From positions 22,824,032-22,888,031 of the forward strand of contig NC_080582.1 of assembly GCF_029962835.1 (NCBI RefSeq): 64,000 nt of DNA, written 5' to 3'. A model generated the notes under the pieces. It saw only the letters and a list, made by a program, of their open reading frames with translations. It was not told the DNA's origin and did not search any database. Position 1 is the first letter of the stretch; each line of letters begins with the position of its first letter. Position numbers and translations under genes: made by a program. The stretch comes from Magnolia sinica. Its lineage: Eukaryota; Streptophyta; Magnoliopsida; Magnoliales; Magnoliaceae. Shown one piece after another: positions 10,831 to 22,559 of this stretch.

Positions 10831-11933
10831 GAGCTCGGAACAAGAGGGGGTAGTACCTAATCCACGCCCTACTTTTTACCCTCAATTGCCTAGAGCCGAG
10901 GCTAAAAGTACGAGAGACTCGCCATCGGTAGGTTTTTACCTGAACGAAACCACAAAAATGAAAAGAACAAAAGAAAGAGGAGAGAGAGAGGGAGGGAGAG
11001 ATCGTAGCAAGAAAAGGGTAGGAAGATGAAAAAAATGTAAAAATCGAAGATCTGATCTTCAATCGATCTCGACATCGCCAGGTACATACGAATCTCCCTT
11101 CGATCTGGGTTATTCACCGTGCAATCTGGCATTTCTTTCCATTTCTTCGACCATTCGTCGCTGATTGAAGAAGGGAATCGCTAGGGTTTCGTGGCTCTTG
11201 GAGTGTCGGTTCCTCCCGAAATTGTGGTGGGAATCGCTAGGATTTTTTTTTTTTGGTAGGAATGGTTGGGTTTTGATGCGTTTGGTGGAAAAAGATTCAA
11301 AAAATTCAATCTTGTGCCTCTTTTTTTTTTCCTGCATTTTGTGTGTTTTTGCCGGAATTGCTGAGTTTCTAGAAATTGCTTTTGATTTTGTTGGGGAGAG
11401 TTAGGTTTTGGATGCGGTAGATGTGGGAGAAATCCCAAAGGTTTTATTTTTTGCGTATTGTGTATGAGTTGTGGTTTGATTTGTAGGAATTTGCTTTGGA
11501 GTTTCTGAGATTGGCCCCTTTCGGAGATCGCTCTTCGACTCTGATGTGATTTGTTTGGAAATTAGGGTTTTGGCCTTTTTTTTAAGCAATGCTGCATCTG
11601 GTGAATTTTCGGAGAAGTGGAAATTCAACAAGCATTTGTCTAATAAATCAGATGCTTTGATGTTCTTTTCTGAGATTTAGTTTCATTTCATTTTACTGCA
11701 TTTTCTTTCCATACCAGTAAGGAAAATGTGGTTTTTTGGTTTTTGGTCATGCGATCTAAAACCCTTTTTTATTTATTTATTTATTTATTATTATTTTTTC
11801 TATTTTCTATGTTTTCAGAAAAATGTCAGCAATAATTGTTAGATTTCTTGATATTTATTTCATAGCTTCAGTATTCATGCAACAGGGATTTTCTTCATCA
11901 TTGGTCATGGTGTTTCCTGTTTATTCTTCCCAG
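10831..11933. other. possible captured 5' leader and intron sequence
   Basis: The region has no recognisable protein. It has features of the 5' part of a plant gene: a purine-rich stretch (10970-11040), a less AT-rich stretch with a good splice donor (GCCAG/GTACATACG near 11080-11092), then T-rich text with GCTAGGGTTT motifs. It may be captured promoter or leader sequence, but its donor gene is unknown. The short open frames on both strands are unsupported. Confidence 0.3.
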
Positions 11934-12451
11934 GTACCTACACAGTTCAAGCTCACTGGGCCAATTCCACCTGAATTGGGGAACATGTCCAAGCTAAGCT
12001 ATCTGTGAGGGTTCTTACTTTAAAATAAAATTTCCATTTCGAGGATATTTGTGTGTAAATTATTTCTGATAGTTTCCTTCTACAGGCAATTGAACAACAA
12101 TGAACTGGTTGGTAGCATTCCGGCCGAGCTTGGACAGCTGGAGTTGTTTGAATTGGGCATGTCAAAGATCGAATGGTTCCATTCCATCTGAATTCCTGAA
12201 GCTGGAGAGTAACATATCTGTAAGTCTTAACGAAAAGATATTAGAGATGGGCCAGTCATTTGTGAACATATTCTAATTTACAATGACGTCTTTGCACAGA
12301 GGCTTGCAGTTATTAAGTGCACATGCTTTCATTAGTATATTTATATTTTTACCAATCTATATTTTCTTTTAAACTGCAGAAACTTCTCATCGAACAATTT
12401 CAAAGGGTGGATCCCTGTTGAGTTAGGGTGCATAATAAATCTTGATACTCT
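11934..12451 (+). pseudogene. captured fragment of an ERECTA-LIKE receptor kinase (LRR exons)
   Basis: Three exon-like blocks encode leucine-rich repeats. Exon 11934-12004 gives KLTGPIPPELGNMSKLSYL. Exon 12086-12219 gives QLNNNELVGSIPAELGQLE, then a shifted GSIPSEFLKLE. Exon 12380-12451 gives SSNNFKGWIPVELGCIINL. The last exon is exactly 72 nt and the first 71, the known one-repeat-per-exon design of LRR kinase genes. The text matches the ERL1/ERL2 extracellular domain of ERECTA-family kinases, which sense peptide signals in stomatal and organ patterning. Introns keep GT/AG ends. Several repeats are missing inside exon 2, two frameshifts are present, and no transmembrane or kinase part is captured. 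Confidence 0.85.
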
Positions 12452-13753
12452 GTAGATTGCAATGTAAGCTTTCAATGATTATCAGGAGAAAGAGGACTTT
12501 TACTACCCTTTAAAAAAATCTCTTATATTGATTATTTTACAAGCCTTTGCTCAACTATTGCAAGCTCCTCATGATGATGCTCAAATTATCATAACAGATC
12601 GTTTCCCTGTCCCCATATTGGTTATTTGTGATCAGCATGGTTCCTAGGCTTGTAAATGTCTTTTGGCTTCAACCTGTGAAATAGACCACTCTACTTTTAA
12701 TTCCTTAATATAATTTCCATGGAGTTGGGTATTCTCACTTCTGGATTACTCATGATTCACCATTCAGTTCCTGTAAAAAGGCCAATTGCTGTCAAGGATG
12801 AGATAGATTGCATGCCCTATCCAACTACAGGTGATCTCCTTTTTGCTCTGATTTTAGCAGCCATTTTTTAAAAAAAAAAAAACTTTGGTTGACTAATCAT
12901 TGTCTTTTTGCACCTCTATTTGGAAACTTGAAAAATCTCTAGTCGATTCGATCAGTTCATCAAGACTCAGGAAAGTAAAAAAAGAAAAAAGAAAAAAAGA
13001 TGTGACTCTGTCTAGACAGGTAACTTGGTCAAGTCGATTCGACTCAACAAAACTCAAAAAACAAATTGCCTAGATTTACCATATTTATAACTTTTAAGTC
13101 ATAAATATTACCATGTTTTGTTATTCAAGAGTCAAAAAGCTTGATCTTTAATTGACCGGCCACACTTTTGAGTCGAGTTTTTCTAGTTATAAAGCTTGAT
13201 CATTTTGATATTCAATGCAATGGTTCATGTAGGTGGTACCAAGTGGTTGCACAAGAACATAGAATTTGGAAGGATCATAAATTTCTTTTTTGCCAATGCA
13301 TGCAATATGAGACAGATTTGGAATGAGAAATTGAATCCCAAGTAACTTTTGCTACAACATGAAAGTTTTTTATACTTAAGGAAAAAATGTTAGTTTCATT
13401 ACTAGTCATTAATTCAGAAATTATATAAACATAAAAGTCACCTAACATTCAGAAATTAATTCCGGTTAATGTGCATGTTTGTTACGCTTGGACTATATGT
13501 GAACAGCAGATTGAACTATTTTCTAATCTACTGAATTAGGTGAACTCAAACTACAAATTGGGGAAATTAGAAAACGAACTAAATAAGCCTACACCAACTA
13601 ACTGTGCTGCGAACTATGAATTTTTTTTATTTTTTTTATTTTTGACAATGATTTTATTAAGAAACAAAAAGGAAACAAAGGCAGCAACAAAACAGAGATA
13701 CCAAAACAGTGATCATCCAATCTCATGCTCTATTTTCTTTCTCTTTTTGACAG
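12452..13753. other. intergenic part of the Pack-CACTA with one exon-like block
   Basis: This is mostly AT-rich sequence without a recognisable gene. The exception is a 63-nt block at 12768-12830 bounded by AG and GT. It is open in one frame as VPVKRPIAVKDEIDCMPYP and looks like an internal exon of an unidentified gene. Poly-T and poly-A runs near 12866-12882 and 13620-13645 may mark joins. Confidence 0.4.
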
Positions 13754-14076
13754 GTCTGGATATTACTAAGGGAGAGGATGCAGTTCAACATGAACCAGAA
13801 AAAATGGCGAAATCTGTACCATCTGATCTAATCTTTGATATTCTGACACGGGTCCCATTCATATTTTTATTTAGTTGCGGATGCGTAAGCAAGTCCTGGC
13901 AAAGCATCGCTCACATGCCATATTTCATACGCCAACATTGCAAAAGAACCATGACCATCTCTGGATTTTTCATCCAAAGCATGGTGCGCAACCGTTACAG
14001 ATCCACATTCATCTCTTTCTACAACTCACCTGAGATTCCACCACCATCTCTCTCTACCTCCTTTCATAGAGGCTAG
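13754..14076 (+). pseudogene. captured F-box gene fragment
   Basis: After a TTTTTGACAG acceptor the frame reads through a leader to MAKSVPSDLIFDILTRVP. It continues with FSCGCVSKSWQSIAHMPYFI, the core of an F-box, then TISGFFIQS, a phrase typical of the start of F-box-associated domains. F-box proteins bind SKP1 and choose targets for ubiquitination. The fragment stops at 14076, far short of the usual 350-450 residues, with no C-terminal domain. The second F-box helix has VPFIFLF where VKSLLR is usual, so divergence is clear. The subfamily is not identified. Confidence 0.72.
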
Positions 14077-14214
14077 CATACTTGCTTGCTGCATTACACT
14101 TTGGGGACCACATGATGTGAGGATAATCACTCACCAGTCATGTTTCCACATGAATGTTTTTTCTCTATTAACTATGGTGTGATCTTAATTCGTTTGTTGT
14201 GGTCCTTGTTATAG

Positions 14215-14968
14215 GGAGGTTTTGGAATGAAGCAATATCTTGGTGAACTAATGCCAGTAATTGTTGAAGCCCTCTTGGATGGAGCTGCTGTTATAAAGTG
14301 TGAAGTGGCTGTCTCAACTCTTGGTCAAGTTGTACAGAGCACTGGGTATGCTATGTCCTCTAATTTGCTGTTCTCAATTTAATATTACATCACCTGACAT
14401 TGCATGGTCATTGACCAGTCTTAGCTATGATTGGTAATAGCTTGCCCCATATGGCATGCTTTCTAAGAGTCTCGATGACCAGTTCTCAGGACACATCTTC
14501 TTTCTTCTTTCAGTCACCAATACAATTCCAAATTTTTCTTAAGTTCCATTTGATTGACATTAAATAAATAAAATGATATGCTTTCGATAAGAGGAACAAA
14601 AGAAAAGATTTTCAATTCCCAAAAAATGATCTCCAAGGGGCTTCTACCTTTGTGAATTTTATTTTTCCTTGCAAGTATTGGTCCAAACTGGTTCTCTCTA
14701 ATTTCTTTTAATGAGAACTCCCCATGATTGTGTCTACAAAAGCTGAGCCCAGGTTAACTCTCTGCTGTTCTGCTTCTTGATCCGTGAGCATTTATATTAA
14801 CTGAACTGGGGATGCATTTTGAGTTTCCCTTTAAATAAGTTTCTATAACTCATAGGGATAATAGTTTTGATTAATGTCGGATTGATTTCTTTCGTTTGGC
14901 AGTTATGTGATTGCTCCATACAAAGAGTACCCACAATCGCTTGGTTTACTATTGAAATTGTTAAAGGA
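14215..14968 (+). pseudogene. captured fragment of TOR kinase (two exons)
   Basis: The first exon (14215-14345) encodes GGFGMKQYLGELMPVIVEAL and runs to VSTLGQVVQSTG. An intron (14346-14902, GT...AG) follows, then exon 14903 onward encodes [21 protein letters not shown]. Across the join the reading frame is kept. This is the HEAT-repeat region of plant Target Of Rapamycin, the nutrient-sensing protein kinase of the TORC1 complex. Only about 65 residues of a protein of roughly 2,400 are present, and no kinase domain. The second exon is cut at about 14968, where alpha-amylase sequence begins directly. One likely Arg-to-Cys change (KCEVAVSTL) is the only oddity in the first exon. Confidence 0.9.
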
Positions 14969-14969
14969 G

Positions 14970-15240
14970 CCGATGGATTGGGTTCAAACAGCTGGTGGAT
15001 TGCGACAGCCTTTGATTTTACAACTAAAGGGGTTCTCCAAGCTGCAGTGCAAGGGGAATTGTGGCGGATGAAGGACATGGATGGGAGGCCGCCCGGAATG
15101 ATTGGATTGTGGCCAAAAAAGAGTGTCACATTCATCAACAATCATGATACAGGATCCACACAACAATTATGGTCATTCCCTTCGGATAAAGTCATGCAAG
15201 GATATGCTTATGTTCTCACCCATCTAGGAATCCCTTCCAT
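14970..15240 (+). pseudogene. captured alpha-amylase exon fragment
   Basis: The text begins DWVQTAGG. After a one-base frame break near 14998 it continues [20 protein letters not shown], then through [15 protein letters not shown] to [16 protein letters not shown] and [17 protein letters not shown]. This is the C-terminal part of the TIM-barrel of plant alpha-amylase (GH13), an endo-hydrolase of starch. It includes the NHDT motif, whose Asp is one of the three catalytic carboxylates. The wording is closest to the cytosolic AMY2-like group, a judgement from memory. The block ends at a good donor (ATA/GTGAGT at 15241), so it looks like a genuine 3' exon boundary. The other two catalytic residues and the C-terminal beta domain are absent. 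Confidence 0.92.
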
Positions 15241-16499
15241 AGTGAGTTCTAATCATCTACTGTTGTTATAGTTTTTTTTTTTTTTTTTTAATTATTTTTA
15301 AAAAATTTCTCCTACTGTAAGTATCCATAAAATTACATGTCCTCTGAGATTTGGATGGTTACAAGCACAATTGAACTGGTATGCTCCACCATACATGGAC
15401 TGAAAAAAAAATTTTACTTTCCTAGCACATTTGAAGTGTCAGCTATTAGGTCCCTAATCAAACAGTTTGCGAAGAACCATGGTGTGTGCATTGAATAAAC
15501 TTGAGTGAGATGTGTTCAAGAAGGTCCTGCACACATCTCACTTAACCATTGCCAAGATTCCATTGACCTGATGTTCCAAAAGGTTAAAAGCAAAGTTATT
15601 TCTGTTTTTGTTTTTAGGTTCAGTCACTTTCTCAGGTTGTAATAGGGAAGACAACACGGGGAGTTTTGTTCATTTGACACATGGACAGTCGCACACACAA
15701 AATGTCTACCCTATTAAGTACCTGACCTGAACCAACTTGCTATTTTATACCTCTTTAGTATATTTGTTTATTCTTGGTGAGATTTTTGTCTATTGATACT
15801 AGCACTCTTTCTAGCATTCAATCGATGCATGCTTGTGCCACATGTACAATGTTTGTGTGCATGCATAGAGGTTGATATATTCTGCTATCATCCACAAACT
15901 GACTATTGGATTGAATAACATTTTCCCCCATTGAAGATCTGTACCATTTTTGATAGATATCACAATGATATTGATGTTTCTGTCTTATTGCAAAGTAGCA
16001 ATGAAGGTTTCTTTCATTTCTTTTACTCTCATATGTTTTTGCTTGGATATCCATATGCTTGTACATGTTTCAAATAAGTCTATTTTAGACTTCATATGGT
16101 AACTTTGTTTTTTTGACATTTAAATGCTGAGAAAGAAACCTCTAAAGCTGTTAAAAGTAAAATAAGGAGCCAGTGGAGCAATTTAAACTGTCGATATGAT
16201 GGACTCCACTATAAATTATTGCTAATGGCGAGTTCTTCTTTGCAGATGCTTTCAGACAACCGAAAGCTGTAGTTGCGCATCAGCCAAGCAAAAGTCATAC
16301 CCAAATCTTGCGTTGTGACTTTGTATTATTTATAGAACCTAAGATTGTGTAATAGTTTGATTGAGTTTGTTTTGAAAACTTTAAATAGACTGTTGTTAAC
16401 CGTTTTGTTGGTATTGTGACTTTCATGATTGATTGTTCCATGAGTGGATTGAATGAATGGATTAGTAGTTTAAATAAATATTTAAAAAAATCAAACATT
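15241..16499. other. non-coding interior of the Pack-CACTA
   Basis: No recognisable gene is seen. The first part continues from the amylase donor site and is probably captured intron. A T-rich tract with TTTGCAG at about 16237-16245 resembles a splice acceptor, followed by a short open stretch without family resemblance. Confidence 0.4.
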
Positions 16500-16925
16500 T
16501 TTAGCCTCAATTTGTAACCGAGGCTTGGCTTTAGCCTCTGTTGTTGAGAACCAAGGCTGAAATTCCCGTGTCTAAAGGCTTTAGCCTCGGTTGTTGAGAA
16601 TCAAGGTTAAAAATAGATTTAGCTTCGGTTGGAGGCAATTGAGGCTAAAATTTTGGATTTAGTCTCGGTTGGAAACAATGGAGGCTAAAATTTTGATTTA
16701 GCCTCATTTCGAGAAAACTGAAGCTAAAAAGGTTCTTTTAGCCTCACTTGAAGAACTGAGGCTATAAAAGTCATTTTAGCTTGGGTTGCTAAATCAGAGG
16801 CTAAAGCCTTTAGCAACCGGGGTTTCAACCTCGGTTTGGATAACTGAGGCAAAACTGAGGCTAAAAGCTCTAGCCTCAGTTTTTAACCTTTTTAGCCACA
16901 GTTTTGAACCGAGGCTAAAGCCCCC
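16500..16925. repeat. right subterminal repeat array of the 7-kb CACTA
   Basis: About ten degenerate units of TTTAGCCTCGGTTG...GAGGCTAAA lie just inside the right end. They mirror the left array but are less regular and vary from about 30 to 45 bases. The open frame at 16786-17022 crosses it and the element end, and is not a gene. Confidence 0.85.
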
Positions 16926-16941
16926 TTTTCTTGTAGTGAAA

Positions 16942-17545
16942 TTACTCCAGCCCAGTTTAGGTGGGGTTGTTGTTCGCCCAGCCTTTAATAGACTATATGA
17001 GTGGGCCCGGTCCTTAAACTGAATCTGATCCGTTTACTTCATTGGACCTCATTTTCTATCCGGACCCTACCCGCTAGGCTTCCCATAGCCCTAACCTAGC
17101 TCAAAAGCAGGTCCGGTTGGGTGACCCACACACTGATCAGCTGATCTGAACCATTGTTGCCAAAGCCCATCATTCGTGATAGCCTAGGAAGTGTATGGAA
17201 TCTTGACTACACAAAAGTTATGCTGGTTCGCTCATCAAGAATGGAAGCCTATATGAAAAATAATGGACGGTTTAAAGAAACTTGGCAATGACCCACAATC
17301 AACGTAGATGTGTGGTCTATCTGATCAGTGGACCAGATTGACTTGCATGTGATCTTTATGATAAGGATCATCATTTATGCGGCTCTGATGTTCCACCGAC
17401 CATCATTTATGCTCCAGTGTGGTAGACTCTCAGGAGTTTCAACACCTGGTCAAGGGGAGTGAGTGTGTGGGGGTGTGTTTGCGTGTGTAAAAAAAATAAA
17501 AAAGTGTAAATACGAGATGAAATGAGGTGTGGTGGAAAAAATTAG
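16942..17545. other. non-coding, no recognised gene
   Basis: This is unique-looking sequence between the CACTA element and the tandem duplication, with GGCCC-rich phrases like those of the foldback family. Nothing coding is visible. Confidence 0.4.
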
Positions 17546-19722
17546 CACCCTTTGTGAGGCCTTATAAACAAGATCGACCCCTTGTTTATTGTAGGGTTGC
17601 CAATGGTATGGTCCAGCCCAACACTTACGACCCAGGGCTCTAGCGCAACCCAGAAATTTTGGTTGAAACTAGGCTCATCGGGCCCAAAAATTGGTAAAAT
17701 GCATTGCCCTCTTAAATTTTCTTAATCTATGAATGGACCACATATACATAAAAAATTATTTTTTTTTTTAAAAAAAAATGAATTTCACGTTCAAAATAAA
17801 TTATTATTAAAGAATTAGAATAACATATTTATAAAAATTTACACATGTACATGTAAAGATAGGTGAGATGGACTGAGTCAAGCTAAAGTAACTTGAGTTC
17901 AAAGCCAACCCAAAAATTGATCTAGCCATGCATGTGAAGCTGAACCTTGGTCCATTGGCCAAGCACATAGGTCTAAGCTTGGCCCAAAGCTGGGTTGGAC
18001 GGAGATGGCCAACCGGACCATTTCCAATAAAGAGAAAAATGCTCTAATTTTTTAACAGCACTTACAAGTTACAGTGCTTCTGGTTGCATCAATTCAATTA
18101 GATAATTTGATTGATTTGAACTATCCTTCAAATCCATGGCACCTTTTTTAACCTACTATGCAAAAATTCTTAACCTGGCAATTCAATCCATCCTTGATTT
18201 GACCTTAATCTCCGTAGTCATCTTTTTCCAAACTATGGATGGGATGGCTACGATCGCCTAACAAAAGTGATTCTTTAGAATTATAATCAATTTATGATTG
18301 TGGTTAACAAATAAATGGGTCAAATTACAGATTGGACAATTTTTGTGTAAATCATTTTGACTGTCAATATTAAAGACCATTGATTGAACAGTTCATATTT
18401 GTCAAATTGGTGCAATGCTTTTATGGTTGCTCATGAAATTTCTCTTGGACCTGATGAATAGTCTAGATTAATGGATTGAACTGTCCAATTTTCACAATGC
18501 AACTGGAAGCACCATAACATATAGTGTTGTAGGAGCACTTCCCCAGTGAAAACCATTTTGATTGATAAAATTCCCGTAGCTATCTAATTATTTCATGAAT
18601 TTTTCTTTTCATGTCCCTCTCATGTAAGTTGAAAAGTTTTCATGATAATTTTTATTAGTGAGGTTTGTGTCATGTCGGCCATCTGTAATGGGACATTCTA
18701 GATAAATGGTGGGGATCATCTTGTGGTGGAAAAGAAAGGAAAACCAACTCTTTAGGGGCCAATTGGACGCACCCTCAAAAGGAGAGTTTGATCCTAAACA
18801 CAATTTGAGATAAACCTCCATTTGTATTGTCCATTTAAATGGAATTTCACAAAGCTGCATGATATCTTGCCCTTCTAAATAAGAGCTAAAAAGTCACTAG
18901 CTAAAAATCAATTAGATTGATTTTTATGTATGACAAAGTCAAGAACAATCACATGAATGATATAATCAAAAGAAATTAGGCAAGAGAGTTGGATCAAGGG
19001 TTGTAACGTACGAACTTTGTGATCGGTTGTCCATCTATTGAAAAACTATTGATGAGCAGGTATGCATTTGGCAATGCTTAAGGCTATTAGCTCTTAAACC
19101 AGTTTCAAAAAATAGGTTTTAGAGATTAATTTTGAGTTTTGAGATTAAAAAATAATTTTAATAACTTACGGGTTTTACTATTTTTAGGATAATTTAGTTT
19201 GGAGAGTTCTTGAACAGTTTCAAAGCCTTACTTAAGTTATGAAAAAAAATAAAAAATTTAACTTAATTTAAAAATTATTTACTTTTTCTAATAAACTTTT
19301 ACTATTTTATAAACCTACTATTTTAAGAAAATTATTATAAAATTATGAATTTATAATTTAAGGTCATATAAGCCATTTGAAAGGATTGGGTTATGACCAT
19401 CAGCTTAGGATATGAATTCCACACAAGAGCCTCTGGCACAACTTGGGACGAGAACCCAGGTGGGTGACCCCAATGTTTGTGGGAAATCCACTTGGTCCAT
19501 CCATTTCTCCAAACCATGTTAAGACGTTAGACTAAAATTGATGCAAATCCAAAACTGACTAAAATTGATGCAAATCCAAAACTCAAATGAGCCGCACGAT
19601 AAGAAAATGCAAGCAGGTAAATGCCACCTTCGAAACCTCCCTGAGTTGACCATGATGTTTATATGCCATCCATATCGTTCATAAAGCCATTTCTACTAGG
19701 ATGAATTGAAAACAAAAAAATA
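17546..19722. repeat. tandem duplication, unit 1 (2.18 kb)
   Basis: Unit 1 starts with AGCACCCTTTGTGAGGCC and TTATAAACAAGATCGACCCC. It is repeated in the same order and orientation by unit 2, with many substitutions and small indels spread along the whole length. It has no coding content. A 27-bp segment is itself doubled at 19531-19584 in this copy only. The degree of divergence suggests an old duplication. Confidence 0.85.
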
Positions 19723-21843
19723 ACACCTTTTGTGAGGCTTTATAAACAAGACCGACCCCTTGTTTATTGTAGGGCTGCAAATGGTCTGGCCCAGTCCAAT
19801 ACTTAATATATAGCCCAACCCAGAAATTTTGGTTGAACCTAGGCTCATCAGGCCCAAAAATTGGTAAAATTCATTAACCTATTAAATTTTCTTAATCAAT
19901 AAATTTATAAATTTATGAAGTGGACTACATATGCATAAAAAAATAATAATAATAATAAATAAATAAATTTGCATTCAAAATAGATAATTGTTAGAGAAGT
20001 ATAATAACATATTTGTAGAAATTTACGCATGTATATATAAAGACGGATTAGGCTGGACTGAGTCAAGCTAAAATACCTTAGAGTCCAAGGCCAACCTAAA
20101 AATTGACCGGGCCATGCATGTGAGTCCCAAGCTTAGTCCATTTGCCAAGCAAGTAGGTATAAGCCTAACCCAAAGCCTGGTTGGACGGTCATGGTTAACC
20201 CAACCATTTCCAATAAAGAGAAAAAGCACTGCTTCTTTCACGGTATAAGTTATAGTGCTCCTGGTTGCATCAATTTAATTCGATGATTTGGTTGATTTGA
20301 ACTGTCCTTTAATTCCAGTATACAGTTTTTAATCTACCATGCAAAAATTCCACTAATTCGACAACTCAACCCATCCTTGATTTGACCTTATTTTCAGTAG
20401 CCATCTTTTTCTATGATTGCCTAACGAAAGTGATGCTTTAGAATTATAAGCAATATATGATGGTAGTTAACAAATAAATGGTTCAAATTATTGTTTGGAT
20501 CTTTTTTGCGTAAATCATCTTGACTGTCTATATTAAAGACCATTGATCGAACAGTTAATATTTGTCAAATTGGCGCAGTGCTTTTATGGTTGCCTATGAA
20601 ATGTCTGTTGGACCTGATGAACAGTCAAGATTAATGGATTGGACTGTCCAATTGCCACGATGCAATGGGAAGCACTATAACCTATAGCACTTCCCCCAGT
20701 GAAAACCATTTTGATTGATAAAATTCCTGTAGTTGTCTGATTATTTCATGATTTTTTTTTTTTCATGTCCCTATCATGTAAGTTTAGAAGTTTTTCATGA
20801 TAATTTTTATTAGTGAGATTTGTGCCATGTCGGCAATCTGTAATGGGACTTTGTAGATAAATGGTAGGGATCATCTTGTGGTGGGAGAGAAAGGGAAATC
20901 AACTCTTTAGGCTCCATTTGGACACACCGTCAGAAGGAGAGTTAGATCCTTAACATAATTTGAGATAAACTTCGATTCGTATTGTGCATTTAAATGGATT
21001 TGCATAAACCCGCCTGATTTCTCACCCGTCCAAATAGGGGTTGAAAAGCCACTTACTAAAAATCAATTGAATTGATTTTTATGTATGACAAAGGCAAGGA
21101 CAATCACATGGATGATTATACTCAAAATAAATTAGGCAAGAGAGTCCGATCAAGGTTCCGACACCATTATAACTTGTAATGTGTGTAACTTTGTGATCTG
21201 TTATTCGTTTTCTGCGATTGAAAAACTATTGGCAAGCTGGTATACATTTGACAATGCTTAAGTCTATTATCTCTTAAACAATTTTCAAAAACTAGGTTTT
21301 AGGGATTAGTTTTGAGTTTTGAGATAAAATTTATTTTTAATAATTTACAAGCTTTACTATTTTAGAGTAATTTAGTTTGGAGAATTCTTAAACAATTTAA
21401 AATCCTTATTTAAATCATGGAAAAAAATTAATTTACTCTTTATTAAACTTTTATTATTTTATAAACCTACTATTTTAAAAAATTTATTATTTTAGAAAAA
21501 TTATGATTTAAAAAAGGTCATATAAGTCATGTGAAAGGATTGGGTTATGCCCATCTGCTCTGGATATCAATTTCCTGCAAAAGCCTTTTGCAGAACTTCT
21601 TGTGACGAGGAGAACCCGCGCATGCCCACTGGGGAAATTCACCTAGTCCATCCATTTTCCTAAACCATGATAAGACGTGAGCCTAAAAATAATACAAATA
21701 CAAAACTAAAGTGAGCTGCACAGCAAGAAAATGCAAGTAGGTAAATGTCTACCTTCCAAACCTCCCTGGATCTTCCGTGATATTTATATGCCATCCCCGT
21801 TCATAAGGTCATTTCTACTTGGATGAACTAAAAACACAAAAAA
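19723..21843. repeat. tandem duplication, unit 2 (2.12 kb)
   Basis: This is the second copy of the unit, directly abutting the first. Shared landmarks include TTGTTTATTGTAGGGCTGC, GGTTGGACGG, the ATTGATAAAATTCC phrase and the GATAAGACGT phrase near the end. It has no coding content. Confidence 0.85.
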
Positions 21844-22494
21844 TTGCCTGATCCAAAACTTCTTTTCCCCACTAATGTTTCAACAGTGGATGTTCAATCC
21901 TCTATCATGCCACCCAGTTGATTTTGGATTTGCATCATTTTTCGGCCCATGTCCTAACTCGATCAGGTAAAAATGGATGGGCGGAGTGAATTTCTCAAAC
22001 ATCACGCTGGGCCCGACCTAACTTCCCGGATTTCCGCATGTCTGTGCATGGCAGGTAAAATATCACTGACTCATGATAAAGACCCTTTACCATGTCTTTA
22101 TCACGTTTAGCCAACTTGCTTCAGTAAAAAGGACAATTGAATATTTTTAATTCCATTCCTTTAATAAGTTTACACCTATAATCAAATGGGTGTGATTTTT
22201 GATCCGTCATATATTGAAACTGGGACCTATAATTTTAATAGTTCAATTTGAATTAGTTGTATGCCACGTGTACAACTTCTCAGTGCCTGCATATTATCCA
22301 TACCAGCCTAGATACCAGAGTATCAGATATTTCCTCAACCCTTTATACAGGATAATAGCCATCGTTTTGAATCTTCGATAGGATTCGGTGACAAGACCTG
22401 TCCATGATTCAATCCACAATGCTTTTTGGAAAAATAGGAACCCCATCCACAACGTTTTGAGCATGAAATGGACAAGATTGGGTGCTGATGCAAA
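21844..22494. other. non-coding, no recognised gene
   Basis: No gene is recognised. The text at about 22200-22300 (CCACGTGTACAACTTCTCAG) resembles part of the 530-bp repeat unit found at 55.8-58.0 kb. Confidence 0.35.
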
Positions 22495-22546
22495 CACCAC
22501 CCAGCTAGGTAGTGTTTGGTGCTGTAGGGCCCTTCGTGATGTATAT
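22495..22546. mobile_element. foldback element, left half (split by the giant CACTA)
   Basis: The left arm reads CAGCTAGGTAGTG...GCTGTAGGGCCC...GTGATGTAT. Its inverted partner lies 33 kb away at 55580-55662 (TACATCATGGTGGGCCC...CAGCACTCAACACCACCTAGCTGAG). Without the intervening CACTA element, sharing one TAT, the arm continues smoothly into GTTTTATATCCGCACTGTCC at 55197, as in other copies of this family. Confidence 0.85.
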
Positions 22547-22559
22547 CACTACAACAAAT

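Larger units (their letters stand above)
9920..16938. mobile_element. Pack-CACTA DNA transposon, 7.0 kb, complete ends
   Basis: The left end reads CACTACAAGAAAA at 9920. The right end reads TTTTCTTGTAGTG, finishing at 16938; these are the terminal inverted repeats of the CACTA (En/Spm) superfamily. The flanks are AAA (9917-9919) and AAA (16939-16941), the 3-bp target duplication typical of the superfamily. Both ends carry arrays of short subterminal repeats built on TTTAGCCTC...GAGGCTAAA. No transposase is visible, so the element is non-autonomous. The interior holds plus-strand fragments of at least four unrelated host genes with introns and splice sites. Confidence 0.93.
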
